Shown: one piece after another, positions 36,901 to 50,600 of the stretch
Numbering within the stretch: position 1 is the stretch's first letter
Layout of the letters: each line of letters opens with the position of its first letter
From: Brachionus plicatilis
Taxonomy: Eukaryota > Rotifera > Eurotatoria > Ploima > Brachionidae
DNA length: 64,000 nucleotides
Direction: 5' to 3'
Assembly (NCBI GenBank): GCA_010279815.1
Contig: QEOQ01000207.1
Coordinates: forward strand, 900,490 to 964,489
Notes under the pieces: model-generated
What the model was told of the DNA's origin: nothing
Databases searched by the model: none
The model's input: the letters and a program-made list of their open reading frames with translations, nothing else
Position numbers and translations under genes: made by a program

Positions 36901-38781
36901 CCTGGAGTTTAACTTTGATTGGATCTATTGAGAAATCTTCTTTAATGTTTTTGTATTTTATTAATCTAAATTTGGAATTTAATACTTAATCATTAAAGTA
37001 TGTAGATATTTTGTAGATTTGTAATACTATTTAAATGTCCTGAAAAGTAATAACTGATAATTAAATCAAAGATAACAATTGACAGAAATTATCTAATTTA
37101 TCATTTGTATTTTAGAATTTTTCATTTATGACTGAAGTTATAGTATCTGTGAATTAACTTTATTAGTTAAAGTCTGTTTTTGTTTGCTGATAAAATTTTT
37201 AAGACGCATTTTTTATTAAAAAAAATAACTAAATAAAAATAAGAATTTTCTTATTTAGTTTATTTTAGATGACCCAAAATTTTCAAGTAGATTAATAAGT
37301 TATAAGACTTATTGTTAAATAATAGAATTGGACTTTCGTTCAAGAGAAGTCTTATTTTTTTGATTAATTTTATCAAGATGACTCATTGGGAGGTTTTTTT
37401 TAAACTTTAAATCAAGTACAACGGCAAGTCACTACTAAATAGTTAAATATTTTTTTAAAATCAACTGTTATTTACATTTTATAAGGACATGTTTTGTTTA
37501 TTAATATTAAATTAAGAAATTTTAAAAATAATTTTGTGCCAGGCTAGAATCTAATTTATTCAAGCACATGTTTAAGTTCATGTTTGATATTTTAAAGTGG
37601 GAAATCATAAAATTAAAAAATTTAAATTTTAAATTAGTAGGAGAATTATTTTAATCTAGAGAGAAATGTTGATTTATCTCATTACAAAGAGTATATAATG
37701 AAATTTTTTGATTAAAAAATGTATTTGATCTATAATTAAATCAGTTATAGATTAAAGGTTTTAAGTAAAAAATAATAATGTTTAGAGATAAATTTAGCGA
37801 CAATTATTATTAACTGTATATCAAAACATCTTATTTCAATTTTGCTTTTGACTTTTATTTAAGATAATAAATTCTAATTCAAATTTAAGAAATAAATCCA
37901 ATAAAATGATTTTTTGTTAAAAAAATATTTGAAATTTTTTAATTATTTTTTATCACTCTGATTGAAAATAATTAAAAAATTAAGCTAATCTAATAAAAAT
38001 AGAATTTTTATAGAAATTGATTGCAAAACAAATGAAAATTGTGTTCCAAATTTTTTTTGGATTTTTCTTCTAAAAAAAAAATAAACATTTACATGTAACT
38101 TGTTTTTTTTTTATATTTTTTCAAAATGTCTTAAAATTTCAAAATATTTTTTTCTTAGTTTTATGATTTTTTTTCAAATCTTAGATTTAATTCAAATTTT
38201 TCTTCTGTTAAATATTCAGAATTTTTAATTATCTTTTTATTTAAATAGTCCAAACTTATGCTAAGTTTTTAACCTAGATTGAGAAAAAATAGATTTAGTA
38301 AATTTTTTATTTAATTCTAATTATTTTGACTAAAAAAAAAACCTGACCTATTAACTATAAGTTATACCTAATTATTCCATTCATTTAAGCAAACGTCAAT
38401 TTTTTTTTTCCCTAAATCAAAAGTAGAATAAAAAATGATAAACCCCTTTTTGTCTAATTAAAAACGATAATATTACATTTAGTGTTAAAAGATACTTTAT
38501 TTAATATCTTAGAAAATTATTAAATTTCAACATGTTACAAATGATATTTTCTCACCAATAGTAAAATCTTTCATTTTTTTACATTTAATTGTTTAAAATT
38601 TTTAAATAATTAAAAAATACAAACGTACGTCTAGATAAAATAAAAAATGCTAATTCAAACAACTCTAAATTAAAAGCCTAACAAACTATTTTAAAATTAA
38701 AAAAAAAAAAAATTGTAAAAAAGTAAATTAAAAATCCTTCAGACACATATTTACAAACAAAATACAAAAAAATAAACTTTA
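33994..38781. other. Divergent intergenic region, left part
   Basis: About 4.8 kb upstream of the minus-strand lectin/CUB gene. Very AT-rich; an 87-codon plus-strand open frame at 34528-34791 has no recognisable domain and composition close to background. No element ends or arrays seen. Confidence 0.5.
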
Positions 38782-39110
38782 TCATTTGATTGGAATTTGT
38801 GATAGGGCCACACAGTCCGCATAGAGCTTGACAGCTCGAATCAATTTTTCATAGTCCTCTTTCTTTTCAGCTCGCATAAATCGAATCAATTGATTTATGT
38901 CCCATCCTTGGATCAAATTATATCAACTAAACACTAGAACAATCAATAAAAAATGTTACCTATGGCGTTGGCAAGTTCCTTATACTTGTAGACAGGCGAC
39001 TCGCCGCATTCCGGATGAAAACTTAAACTATTCACTTTGGCTTTTGATATTACTGTAATCATGACCATGATAAAAAAAACGCATATTTTATTCTTGGAAT
39101 TTAATACCAT
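38782..39110 (-). CDS. Small secreted protein, two exons, unknown family
   Basis: Reverse-strand exons 39110-38960 and 38906-38782 are joined across a 53-nt GT-AG intron (GTAACA...CCAAG) and give 91 aa. The N-terminus carries a hydrophobic signal ('ICVFFIMVMITVISKA') with a plausible cleavage after SKA. The mature part, about 67 aa, reads 'LSFHPECGESPVYKYKELAN', 'AIGWDINQLIRFMRAEKKED', 'YEKLIRAVKLYADCVAL', 'SQIPIK' stop. It has two cysteines and a strongly helical, charged middle. The coding part is clearly more GC-rich than the DNA around it, and the splice sites restore one frame exactly. I do not recognise the family; a peptide hormone, venom/defence-like peptide or carrier are all possible. 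Confidence 0.7.
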
Positions 39111-40030
39111 TTTGTTTTTTGATTTAATAAAATTTTTATCTAAATTGAAATCTAAAATTTGTTCTGTTAAAATACTTAATCATACTGAGCTAAATCGATT
39201 ACTTTCCATGCTCGGTTATTATGACTGCTTTATATAAATGTTTTGCCTGATTATACCTGGAATGATAAGAAATAATTTTTTAGGTGACTAAAAGCCTAAA
39301 TGTATTTAATGATTAGCTAAAGATGTTATGTAATTTTGAAGGAAAACAATAAAGATAGACGATGTAAAGAAAATTTTTAATTATATTTCCCCCCGAAAAG
39401 TCTAATTAGCTACATTTTGTTAAAGTAAAACTAATGCTGTTCTATCAGACTTAATGTAATCACATAACATGCTGAATTTCCACAATATAATTATTGACAA
39501 TTGTAAAAAAGAATGAATGAAAACCTAGTAATTCATGTCGGTTCATTGCGAAAATCCAATTTTGAATCAAAATTAAACCTTGATTTAGAATTTTTTATTT
39601 AAAATGAAAATGCTTGATCAAAATTTGTCAAACTTTGATAAAATTATTTAAAAAAATATTAATAAATTGGTCGGCTTGTTTTTTTAAATGCTTTTCATTC
39701 GATTCGATTCTATTAATAGTCTGATTATTTTTTAAAAAAAGTAATGTTTTACTTTGACTAATTATAGAAAAAAAAAAACTTATTTCGCAGATTTTAAAAA
39801 CGCTTTTTTCCAAACACTAAGATTTTGTTTTTGCGTGTCTAAGCATTTTAAAAATTGAATAAAATTTATACTCAAACATTTTTTAGTATTATTATTTCTT
39901 GTTGCTGATAAAGTTCTTTTATACTTCTGGCAGGGCTTTTTCGTCTAGTATTTAAATGTGCTTTAGTCGTCGCTTTTAAGGTGGAATAAATTTAATATTC
40001 ACAAATAATTGAATATTTGATTTGAATTTA

Positions 40031-40397
40031 ATGAAGTATTTTGTAATATCTTTGATGCTGTTTTGTTTGTCAATTTGTTTTTCGCCAACTTGTCATATTT
40101 AGCTTGCTCATGTTTTTTGCTCACCGATTTTGACTGAGAATCAAAGATAATTTATCACCGAGTCCCTTTGTACTACCTGACAATGCTGAACGAGTCGTCA
40201 TTTCGATTCCCGCTGGTAAATGTAAATCGACTCTCGTCAACATCGCATGCCATGGATATTCAAATAATATTAATTCAAGTCAGACTCAAAATTATGAACT
40301 GTACAGTCCCATTTTAAGTCAAAATATCCACCAAGATAAGATAAAATTCATCAATAATTGCGTCAGAGTAAAATCTTATTTTAAGAATCAAAATTAA
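40031..40397 (+). CDS. Candidate small secreted protein, unknown family
   Basis: An ATG at 40031 opens a signal-peptide-like run ('MKYFVISLMLFCLSICF') that meets a stop at 40102. From 40140 a second frame runs open to TAA at 40397 ('IKDNLSPSPFVLPDNAERVV', 'ISIPAGKCKSTLVNIACHGY', 'KIKFINNCVRVKSYFKNQN') with three cysteines. A splice from GT at about 40069 to the AG at 40137-40138 would fuse them in frame, but the donor (GTCAAT) is weak. The second block is clearly more GC-rich than its surroundings. It could be a live two-exon gene, a gene with an unseen first exon, or a decaying copy. Confidence 0.45.
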
Positions 40398-41074
40398 TAA
40401 ATAGATATCTTCGAATGCGGATATTATATAAATTCATTGAGTTTTAATAAGATCAAATAAGTATGAGCAAATTGGCTTATTATTTTTGGCATTTAATTTA
40501 GAAAAAAACTTTTTAATATAATTAAAAACTATTTCTCATTGAAAATCATTTAAAATGAATATGCTGAATATGTGATGCAAAATTAGATTTTTTTTGCTCA
40601 AAATGTTTGTTTTTAACTCATTTTTTTGAGCCTTGATTAATTGAATAATAAGTTGCTGATAACATTAGGACTTAATTTAATTTTAACATTATTCAAATAT
40701 TTTTTTTTTATTAATATAAATATATATAAAATTACTTTCAAAAATTTAACATGGTTGTATTTGACAAATTAATCAAAACCCGTTCGCCATGTTAAAAGAT
40801 ATGTATACGAGAATAGGCGGTGCTTCTCATTTAATATAAAAAAATTAATTGAAAGAGACTTAACAACTGTCTTTCTCTTACTATTAAAAATAAATTGTTG
40901 GGCCTTTATTTAAATTGAATAAAGCGCTAATTAGAAATAAAAATTTAAATTTAAAAAAAATTTGAATTATTGATCAATTATATATAAATGGATTGAAAAA
41001 TCAAGCTAGCTTTCACAAAATTGACTGCTCCAGCTCTATCGCCTCCATGATCAACTGTTAAATTGAGTTGAGTT

Positions 41075-41189
41075 GTACCAGGCTAACCAAGGGAAATGTA
41101 CCAGGCTAATCAAGCGAAATGTACCAGGCTAACCAAGGGAAATGTACCAGGCTAATCAAGCGAAATGTACCAGGCTAACCAAGCGAACT
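41075..41189. repeat. 23-bp tandem repeat, five copies
   Basis: Unit GTACCAGGCTAACCAAGGGAAAT, five head-to-tail copies. Alternate copies carry ACCAAGGG and ATCAAGCG variants, so the array grew as 46-bp dimers. It lies in the interval between the two lectin/CUB paralogues. Confidence 0.95.
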
Positions 41190-41545
41190 GTACAATGTAT
41201 CAAAAGTATGCCATGCAATTAAATATTCAGCCAAATCATTTCTTCAAATTTTTATTTGCGGATATTTTGACCAGAGTCATTATTCTTCCTTAATTTCTCA
41301 AGACCAAAAACACATTTTTTAAATGATTAAGTTTTCTTACATTTAGTTAAATCCTTTCTATTGAATTATACGGGAACAAAAACGTCAAATTTTAAATGTT
41401 GATTTTAAAATAGCAAAATTTCCTACATAGGAAATAATTATACAAATATCCTTTTGTACCCTTTGTTCTAGCTGATAATTAAAAATGTTAAAAAAAAAAT
41501 CAACTCTAAACCTAAAGCAAGATAAACAAATATTGCAGGGGAGGT

Positions 41546-41570
41546 GCGGAGGGGGCGCAGCCCCCTCCGC
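41546..41570. other. Isolated GC-rich perfect hairpin
   Basis: GCGGAGGGGG, then CGCAG, then CCCCCTCCGC: a 10-bp perfect GC stem (11 if the flanking C-G of the loop pairs) in an otherwise extremely AT-rich region, preceded by GCAGGGGAGGT. No coding context. Confidence 0.9.
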
Positions 41571-44500
41571 GACTTGTTTGTTCTTAAAAATTAAATAAAA
41601 AGTTAAAAAATATTATTTGGTTTTTGCATGAAAAAAAAACAGATGAACCGAATAATGCTATTCTAGCAATGAAGGAATTTTGTCTGAAAAAAAAAACAAG
41701 TTAACATCTGTATAATAAATTTTTTTTTTAAATTTACCCACAAGCAAGCAAATGTTAAAATTAAACTCTTAATTGAATAAAAAATTTTATGTCTCGAAGT
41801 GAAAATTTGAACTCATTCAAAAATTTATTTGTTTATAACTCTATTTGCACTGAGCTTAAAGCTCTTTCAAATAAAAAAAATAGAAAATTAAAAAATTAAA
41901 AATTGAAAATAAAATAAAAAAAAATATGTAGAAAAAATAAATATAATAAAAAGATAAAGAAATTTAATATTTATTAACACAAGATGTCATTGAAAGAAAA
42001 AGATCTAAACTGATGTTAATCAGTGATCAGAATTATTTTAATAAAGCTTCTAAATGTCAAGAAAGAAAATTTTAATTGTCAAACTGGGACATGGTGAGCC
42101 AGATTTAGCTTTGTTTCAGTAAAGCTCAAGTTAATTTTGAAGTACCAAACTGAATTAAATAAGCAAATAAACTTTTGAAAAAATAATGATTTTGATTATA
42201 GCATGAAATGATTTTAAGTCTAACTTTACTTTCATTTTCCACACTTTGCACTGGAAAATTAGCTGACCCTTTAAAATTTATCAATATCTTTTTCATTAAC
42301 AAATCAGAAAATATCCGAAATATTACACTTTTTTATTTTGTTTTATGTTTTCAAATGCTAATTCAGTTTATTTTATTTACCTATTAAACATTAGTTGATA
42401 GGATTTTGTATCACTTTAGCCAAAACTAATTCATTCTTACACTCATCAATAAATTGAAAATTGTTATTTTCTTTGATAAAAAGGTCTGTAATGTTATCCA
42501 AAAGACAGAGAAAAGCGATGGCATTTCGTTATAACTGAGGACTCTTCGTGAATAAAAATTCTTATTTCAATTTTTATTTAAAAAATTTTAAAAAGTTGTG
42601 CATTCGTTCGTTCAGAGTTCTTCGATTTGATTATAAATTTTTCCAATTATTTTTTTAATTTTCTGCAATTTATTTTTCAAAGACCTTGAAGAAGTTTTTG
42701 ATAAAGATTTTTCTAGATTTTTATAATCATTTAAAAAATGAACTGATACAAAATCAAAAATCTTATTTCGTTAATTTTTTTTTTTAAATACCATAATCAC
42801 AGAAATTTATTTGAAAATATTAGCATTAATATTTGTTAAATTCTTAAAAGATATAAATTTCAAAAGTCTAGACAATTTTTTTGACACAAAAATTTTAACT
42901 TTTCTTAATAATTAAATAACATACAAACGTAATTGAATTTTAAAATTATTTAAAAGTTAAATTTTTGAAGAAACAAAAACAATCTGACAATTGGGAATAA
43001 TTACAGGAACCTCAATTTTTTGTTCTCGTTACATAAGCCTTATTTATTGTTTCAATCTTTATTTGGAAAAAAATAAACTAGTACAATAAGAGCTATTTTA
43101 AGCTGGCTTAAACTAATTCATAATTTTTTGATTCTCCTTCAGATTTTGAATGAGTCGATAAATTTTATCCAAAATTACAATTATACACTAGAATAAATCA
43201 GTCACTATACGCATAAAATTTATAATAAAAATATCCATCTTATAAAAACTTTTGACTTCTATTCTTCTTCGAAAAAAAATTATAATTGAAAATTATACAA
43301 AAAGAAAGCAATTTATTTTAACGATCTAAAAAAAGCTCTTTTTATAGTTTTGCTCGATCAGTTGCTTAAAAAATTCAAATGATTTTCTTCAAATTTTATT
43401 TCTTTAAAAAGTGAAAATAGCCAAAACTATTGTTCTTAGGCCTAGTTAAATCGAAAAATTCAATTCTTTTAATTCGAAATTTTAGTACAAAAATCATGTT
43501 CTTAGTTATTAATTTTGATTTAAATCAAAATTAAATATTTAGGCTGGAACAATTTCACGAATACAAGGTCAATTTTAGAGTAATGACGAATTTTAGTTTG
43601 TTCTCTCCTAGATTTTATTTATACTTTCAAATAAAATCTTTGATCATATTTAATTTGGTCTATTTCTTAATCAAAAACTAGAGCTAAACGAAGGACTAAA
43701 AGAAAATTGGAAGGATTTTAATAAGTAAAAAAACCAACTATTTCCAAACAGATAAAATTCTTCTAGGCCTAACTAATTCTTTGTTTATACGTGTGCTATT
43801 GTTTACAAATAAAATCTAGTTAAATATTTGTCAAGAAAGCCACTAAAAAGCGCAGATAAATTGCGGCCTTTGAGATTTTGTCCCTTATAATGGGTGATTA
43901 AGGGTTGGCCACTTGTATTAATTGGAAATTTAAAAGCCTAGTTGCTTCAAGAGGTGGTATTTAAATTAGTTTCGTTCGCAAGCAATTATCTACTTTAGTT
44001 TGTTGTGTCTGAAGATTTTTTCCATGAGACCCAAAACTAACTCAAACATAAAGAATAAATTTTCTAATTTGTGTTAGTATTTTTTAATTAGAGCGGTAAG
44101 TTTTAGTTTTTTGTTAGACCAAGAAATTTGAATCGCCAAGGAAACTCAAGATTTTAAGCAGAAAATCTTATTATTTAAAAATAAACTTTAAAATCTTATC
44201 TCATTAAATTTTTAGCTTTCCTTGTCACGTTTTTTGATAGTTTTCTTTAAAAAAAGGAAAGCAATTTTTTCGTTAAATTATTGTTTTAAATTTTGATTTT
44301 AAAATCTTTTGTTAATCTTAAATTCAAGTCTTTAACTCGCAGTTGAAGCGTAAAAATCTGATTTAAGCCTTCTCTAGCTATTCATGTGTAAAATGAGATT
44401 TAAGTTGATTTAAGCAAAGCGGAAAAAATTTACCATCTCATTAATTATTTAATAAATTACTTCAAAATAATATTTTCTAATTTCAAATGAAAATATAGTC

Positions 44501-47500
44501 ATGTAATTAAAAGAAGTCATGGTATTATTTATCAAAAAATAATACCCTATTTAAAAGTTTTAATTATATTGAAAACTTTTTTAAAATATAAAGCAATTTA
44601 AGTTTTTGATATTTTTATTTTTTTAAATTACATAATAGGATAAAATGATAATTGTCCCATTTATCAATAAACGATTATAAAGGAAGGTGCTTATCTTCTT
44701 TATAGGAACTTTTAAGAGACGGTTCTGGTTTAGCAAAGAGGTAACTGCATTGATTTGGTGTTCATCATGCTTACTTTTTCAATTAAAGGAATCGTTAAAT
44801 TATCACCCTTTAATGCAGAGACATTCGGTAAATTTTTTCGAAACCTTATAGGATTCAAAAAACAATCAAATGATTAAGCTTTTAATATAAATTTTAGGAA
44901 AAGAAATTCAAAAGATTTTTTGAAAGGAGTTGTAAATTTAAATTTTTTCAAGTTAATTAGCTGTGACAAAATATCGACAAATTTTCAATTCAATGACTAT
45001 GAACCCCGTTTGATAAAAACAGAAATGCAATTCTATTTGATCATTATCAATCAACATGGCTAATAAAATGGACTTTTATTTTTTTTTAAAAATTAACCAT
45101 ATGACGTATTTTAAATTTTTAATTTTTTCTAAATTTTAAAATTCCACCATTTTACCATTCTTTGTCTTAATTATTCAACCTGAGGTTGAAACATATATCT
45201 AAGACCATTCAAAACTGCCTGGAGATTCGTCCTAGCTTTATATTATAATAAAAAAAAGACAGTCAGGAAAAAAGTTACAACATATTTGTTTAAAATAAAT
45301 TTTTTAGTTTGTCCTGATCACTTTCTCTTTCAGACTGGCTAAAATTAATTCCGTCAATAATAGATAAAATTAAATAGTTTCTTGTCATTTTTTTTGTAAA
45401 TTTCTGATCAGTTATTTCGCCTTCTTTATTTAAATTGAAATTTTGACTAAAAATTATTCCAAATTTTTAGCCTTTCCTTACCTGTCTTGAACTTTTGATT
45501 TTCTAAAAAAATGTCAAAATAAGTCTAGATCTCTTTCTTGTTTTTAATTTATTTATGTCCAAAAAAGGAAATTTTAAAATAAATTCGAACAAATTTTGGT
45601 CACAAAATTCTTCGTCTTTCAGTCAATTGATTTACTATTTTTTTTTATTACTATTATTATTTTATTTAAAATAAAAACTCTTGGGTCTTGAAGAAAAAGT
45701 AATTTAAAAATTAAATTAGAAATAAATTTCAATTTTTTTTGATTGTTTGGCATTGAGTTTTCAAAAAATTTTTCCTTTTTTTTTATATTTAAGATCATTT
45801 TTATTTTTTCAAAATATTACTCGCGGAAGATTTGGCAAGATATATTAATTAGTCTAACATTTAAATTTGCGATTTGGTAACGCCTATTGTAAATAGTAAA
45901 ATGATTATCGCGGCCAAAAATTTATCACCTGAGCCGATGCGCTTTGAACATTTACTAAGATTGCCAAATTGATTATCTTATCGTCTAAGCCTCGAGCTAA
46001 TAGATAATCCGATAGTCTAAATTATAAAAATGTTTACACGAGCAAAATGACATATATCCAGAAAAGATATCAAAATTATTTCGAAAAATAGTCTAAATCA
46101 CCAAGCAAAAGTTAAAAATAAAAAAATCTTTTTCGCAATTTAAATTCTTTTTTTTGATTTTATCTAATTTAAAATAAGCCATATTTAAAGTTGTCTGAAC
46201 CAAATACAAAATTTAGACCCACTTAATGATTTTAAATAAATTTCAATTATATTTATTTTATTTATTAGCTTGTTTGCAAGCTAGTCTTCTCAAACAAAAC
46301 TTAATGGCCAAAGTTAAAAAAGTTTTGCATTCCAAAAATTTTAATACACATTAGTCCGGTTCTAGTTTAAATTATTTTTTTTTTTACAAAAAAAAATTAT
46401 AATTGTAAAATTTTTTGAATATCAATTCGATTGATCGGTAGACTAATTTTTGTGTCAAGTAGAAGTTCACAAGATTTTATCAATTTTACTAAATAAATTG
46501 AATAGTTTCATACTGAACCAATTTCACGCTACGATTTAATTCAAATAATTTAACAAACCTAGTCAAAATTTAATCAGATCAAATTTAAAAAAATTCCAAA
46601 AATTCAAATCGGTGTTTTTTTTATTTTTTATTTTGAAAAAAAACTTCCGAACTGATTCGATCACAGCTGAACAAAATTAAGTTTCGTAGGAGTCTTTTTA
46701 TATTTTAAAGAAGGCACATCTGTCCTTTAATTAGAAAAATATGCACAACTCATTTAATCTTCATCAAGATTTGGTCAATTAGAAGTGATTTTAAAAGCAA
46801 TATTTAAAAAAATTCAAATTTCACAGAGGTATTATCAAAAAATTTCATTTACAAAATTTATTGACACAGATTTAATGTCATTTGCACTAAAGATAAATGT
46901 CTACCGAAGAAATTTGAGCCTAGTTTTGAACATCAAATAAAAAAGTAAGTGGAATCTAGATCATGTTTATTTAGGCTGATTTTGAATTAACAGTGCTCAG
47001 GTGCCGGATTTTGATCAAATTTTTGGGTTAAGAGCAAGCTTATTTTATAAATATTGAGACGAATATTGCTTCGAATATTTATGAGAATTACGAGTCAAAA
47101 TTTTAATTAGTTCGCCTTTGGGTAAAAATAGAATTATCACTTTAGTCTTTTTTATTGCCTTAATAGTCGAGATATATTCAGAGAGTCAGGCTCGTTCTGA
47201 CCATTCAATCACAAAATATATTTTCAAGCTATGTCTTATCTACAATTATGAAATAAATTTTTCTCTTAATCTTTTTTTTTCATAGTTTTTTTTATTGGTA
47301 TTTGTGTCTTTTCATGGTCCAAGATTAGATCTTGTTTATCAAGCAAATTTTAGGCTTTCAATTTTAGTCTACAAATGTGGTATTAAAAATAAATATAAAT
47401 TCAAATTTTGCCGCATAGCAAAAATACAAAATTTAGTCTTCTATTATTATAAACTTTAAATGGCTTTGAGCAATTCAGCTCATTCTAAAAAATGTTTTCT

Positions 47501-47629
47501 ATTATTTTATTTTAAAAGCCTTTTTGAGTTCAATTTGGTCTAGAATGTTTTATTTTTATTAAAGTCCTATTGAATACTTTTAGAGTTTTAAAATCAGAGT
47601 TCGATTTGGAAAAAAAATTTAAATGAAAA
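41571..47629. other. Gene-poor AT-rich region before paralogue B
   Basis: About 6 kb with no protein-like frame, RNA gene or element ends that I can support. Patches with more balanced composition (about 43860-44000, 44680-44830, 45870-46010) contain several TTATC/GATAA words and could be regulatory, but this is only a compositional impression. Confidence 0.45.
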
Positions 47630-50600
47630 ATGATGATTCAACTTGGTATGCTGTTGCTATTTTTGGTTATTGTCCATTCGGCTGAGATAAGATCAACAGA
47701 ATATTTGTGCGCAGAAACTTACGCTGAGATAAAATGTCCAAATGACTCAAAGATTGTAATCGAGAGAATTGTGAATTCACTTAGACCGGACTTATGTGCC
47801 GATTTCAATCGAAATTTAGAGAATTTAGTCCAGAATCAAAAAGAAACTTGTATTGGTATTGTTCGAAATGATCAGAGTACTCGCCTAGCGTGTAATGGTG
47901 AACAAGTCTGTCATTTAAAAATGAAGCAGTACACTTTTAAGACTGACATTAGCGAGGCTAATTGTAATTTTACGTCAAATTACGCAAAAATTTTTTATTC
48001 CTGCATTCCAAGTAAATTTTTTTTTTTACTTTTTTTAATCCATTTTAATATCGCCAATTTTCACAAATTATGATATCTTCTTTATAAATTTTTACACTAA
48101 AAGGATTAAGGGATTTTTTATTTTTTTTGTTTTTAAATTATTTATTTAGAAATCTAAGCTAATCTAAATATTAGATTTTTTTATCAATTTCAAAGATTGA
48201 ACAGAAACAAAAGTTTCTGGTATTCAAAATTAAAACTAAAACATTTGTTAATCTGAATAATTAATTTCAATCTACGGTCTTCTACAAATTTGGTGATTTC
48301 TCGAAGCTATAGTGACTTTTCTTGACCAAGATGTCATTTAAATCTCTTTAGAATAAAAATAACAATTGGAAAAAAAAGATTCTTTAATTGTTAGCTTATT
48401 TAGATGGTTAATAATTAAATTTTTTAATCCCTTATTCTGATCTTTAATTGGAAAAATCAAAAATTTCAAAATTCAGATTATATTTTAGGTTAAAAATTTT
48501 AATTTCATTTCATTTTAAATATGTTTTCCTGTAATTTTTTTGGCTTGTACAAAGCATTAAATGAAATATATTTAAATTTTTAAATTCCTTTCTGTAAAAA
48601 ATGATTTGTCTATAGGTGCTTGTGTATTGCATTCAATTGAATTTTGATTTGATTAAAGAAAAGTTAATTTTTTTACTAAATGATGGAACAATTTTAAGCA
48701 ATTTTGTTACTTCTATAAATACATTGCTGAAAAATTCTAAAATTCTAAGCACCTAAAATTATTATTAAAAATGTGCAATCTTTCTTTTAAATTTTTCAGA
48801 AAATTTATTTTGTTCAGTAAAAAGTTAAAGGCTCTGTTTTGTCTTTTTTGACAACCTCTCTTAAGGCTTTTAAATTGACAAATTGAATTTTAAAAATTTA
48901 ATGATCATAAATAATTGTTTAAAATGTATTTGCATAAATGAGGATTTTTAAATTTTATAGACTTTTGCAAAACAGAAAAAAAATTTTTAATTTCAATTTT
49001 TTATTTGGAAAATGTTAGATCACTGTAATGGTCATTAATTAGTAATTAACGACCATGATCATTAACTTGATGTGCCCCTTAAATTAATCTTAATTAAAAA
49101 AAAAGGTATTGAATTTGATTTAAAACAGCAAAAATAATGATACATATTTTTTATATTTTTAGTTAAATGTATGAATTATTTCTGCTTTTTTTTTCTATTT
49201 TTTTCGTGTTAATATTTTTTGTTTTTACTAATTATTAAAATTAAATTGTTTTGTTTCAGATCACAAAGTCGACATAAAAATTTCTGACTTTATAGAATGT
49301 CAACAGCCCATTTCATATTTTCCTAGCTTTAGTTAAAAGCAAGGTTCTGTGTACTCAATATCTAGGGAATATTATTTTATAAAATTTATTAAATATTTTC
49401 ACAATTAGAGCAAATTTCAGATTAGTGAATATTTTTACACAAAAATTCTTTTAAGTAAATTTTGAAGAATTCGATTAAACATTAGGTTTAAATAAATATC
49501 TTTTATTTTTGAAAAAAAAAAATTTATGAAAAAAAAATAATTTTTCAATAATTTAAATGTTTTTTTTGTAAATAAAGATTTTGAGACGCAGAAATATGTG
49601 ATTAATTCATACGATATATGCGACAATTATGCACCAAGTGTTCTCGAAAATATTGACCGAGGCTTTATACATTCACCATATTATCCGGACTACTACTTAA
49701 ACAATAGAAATTGCTATATTGGTATAAAAATACCCAATGATAAAAGACTGGTAGTTTATTTGATGAGAAGATCAATGGAAGACAAAAGTATTTTCCGAAA
49801 TTCACCGAAGGATTTTGTAGGAATCGAAGATGGTTTCAAATATTTCGGCTTTTCAAATGTTCCCGAAATAATTTACGATGGCAACGACAGAGAAGAGGTT
49901 TATGTAAATTTCGTAAGTGACTGGATCACAACTCAGTTCTTAAGAAGCCCTAAAGGATTTTTAATATACTTTGAACGTAATTTTTCTTTAATTTAAAAAA
50001 AAACTATTTTAATTTATTTAAACTAGTCTTTGCGATTCATCAATTAGTTACCTCGGAACCTTTGGTTTTTACCAGTCAATTAACAACAACCACAACTAGT
50101 ACCACCACAACACCTGTTTCAACCACCTCTTTTGTCACAACAACTCCTGTGGAAGTAAAAATTCAAGAAGTAAAATTAATCCCTGAGACAATTAGCGAAA
50201 AAATGCATGGAAATGATTTTATTAGAAAAGAAGGTATTGATTTTAATTTTTATTTAATTCTATCCAAATTTAATTAAAATAAAAATTGCATTTTTTTTAG
50301 AAGATCGATTGATGACCATCATTACACTTTTAATAGGAATAATTGGATTCCTGATATTGACCATATTTGGACTTCTATTTTCTTTTAGGAAAAAATCTAA
50401 ACAACAGTCGGAAGAAGATACAATTTATGACATGAACGATTCCAAGTCGGTTCATTCCGGTCACTATAACGATGAATACCAAAATGTTTCTATTATATCA
50501 ACAATAAGTTTGAATAGAGAAACCCCATGCAAAAACAAAAATTTGTCAAAAAAAAAGCAAACATTTAATGAAACACTTCGAAAATTTTACAAAAATTTAA

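Noticed and set aside
40778..40915. Plus-strand open run ('SKPVRHVKRYVYENRRCFSF') after the second small-gene candidate
   Set aside because: No start, signal peptide or convincing splice sites; could not be tied to a gene.
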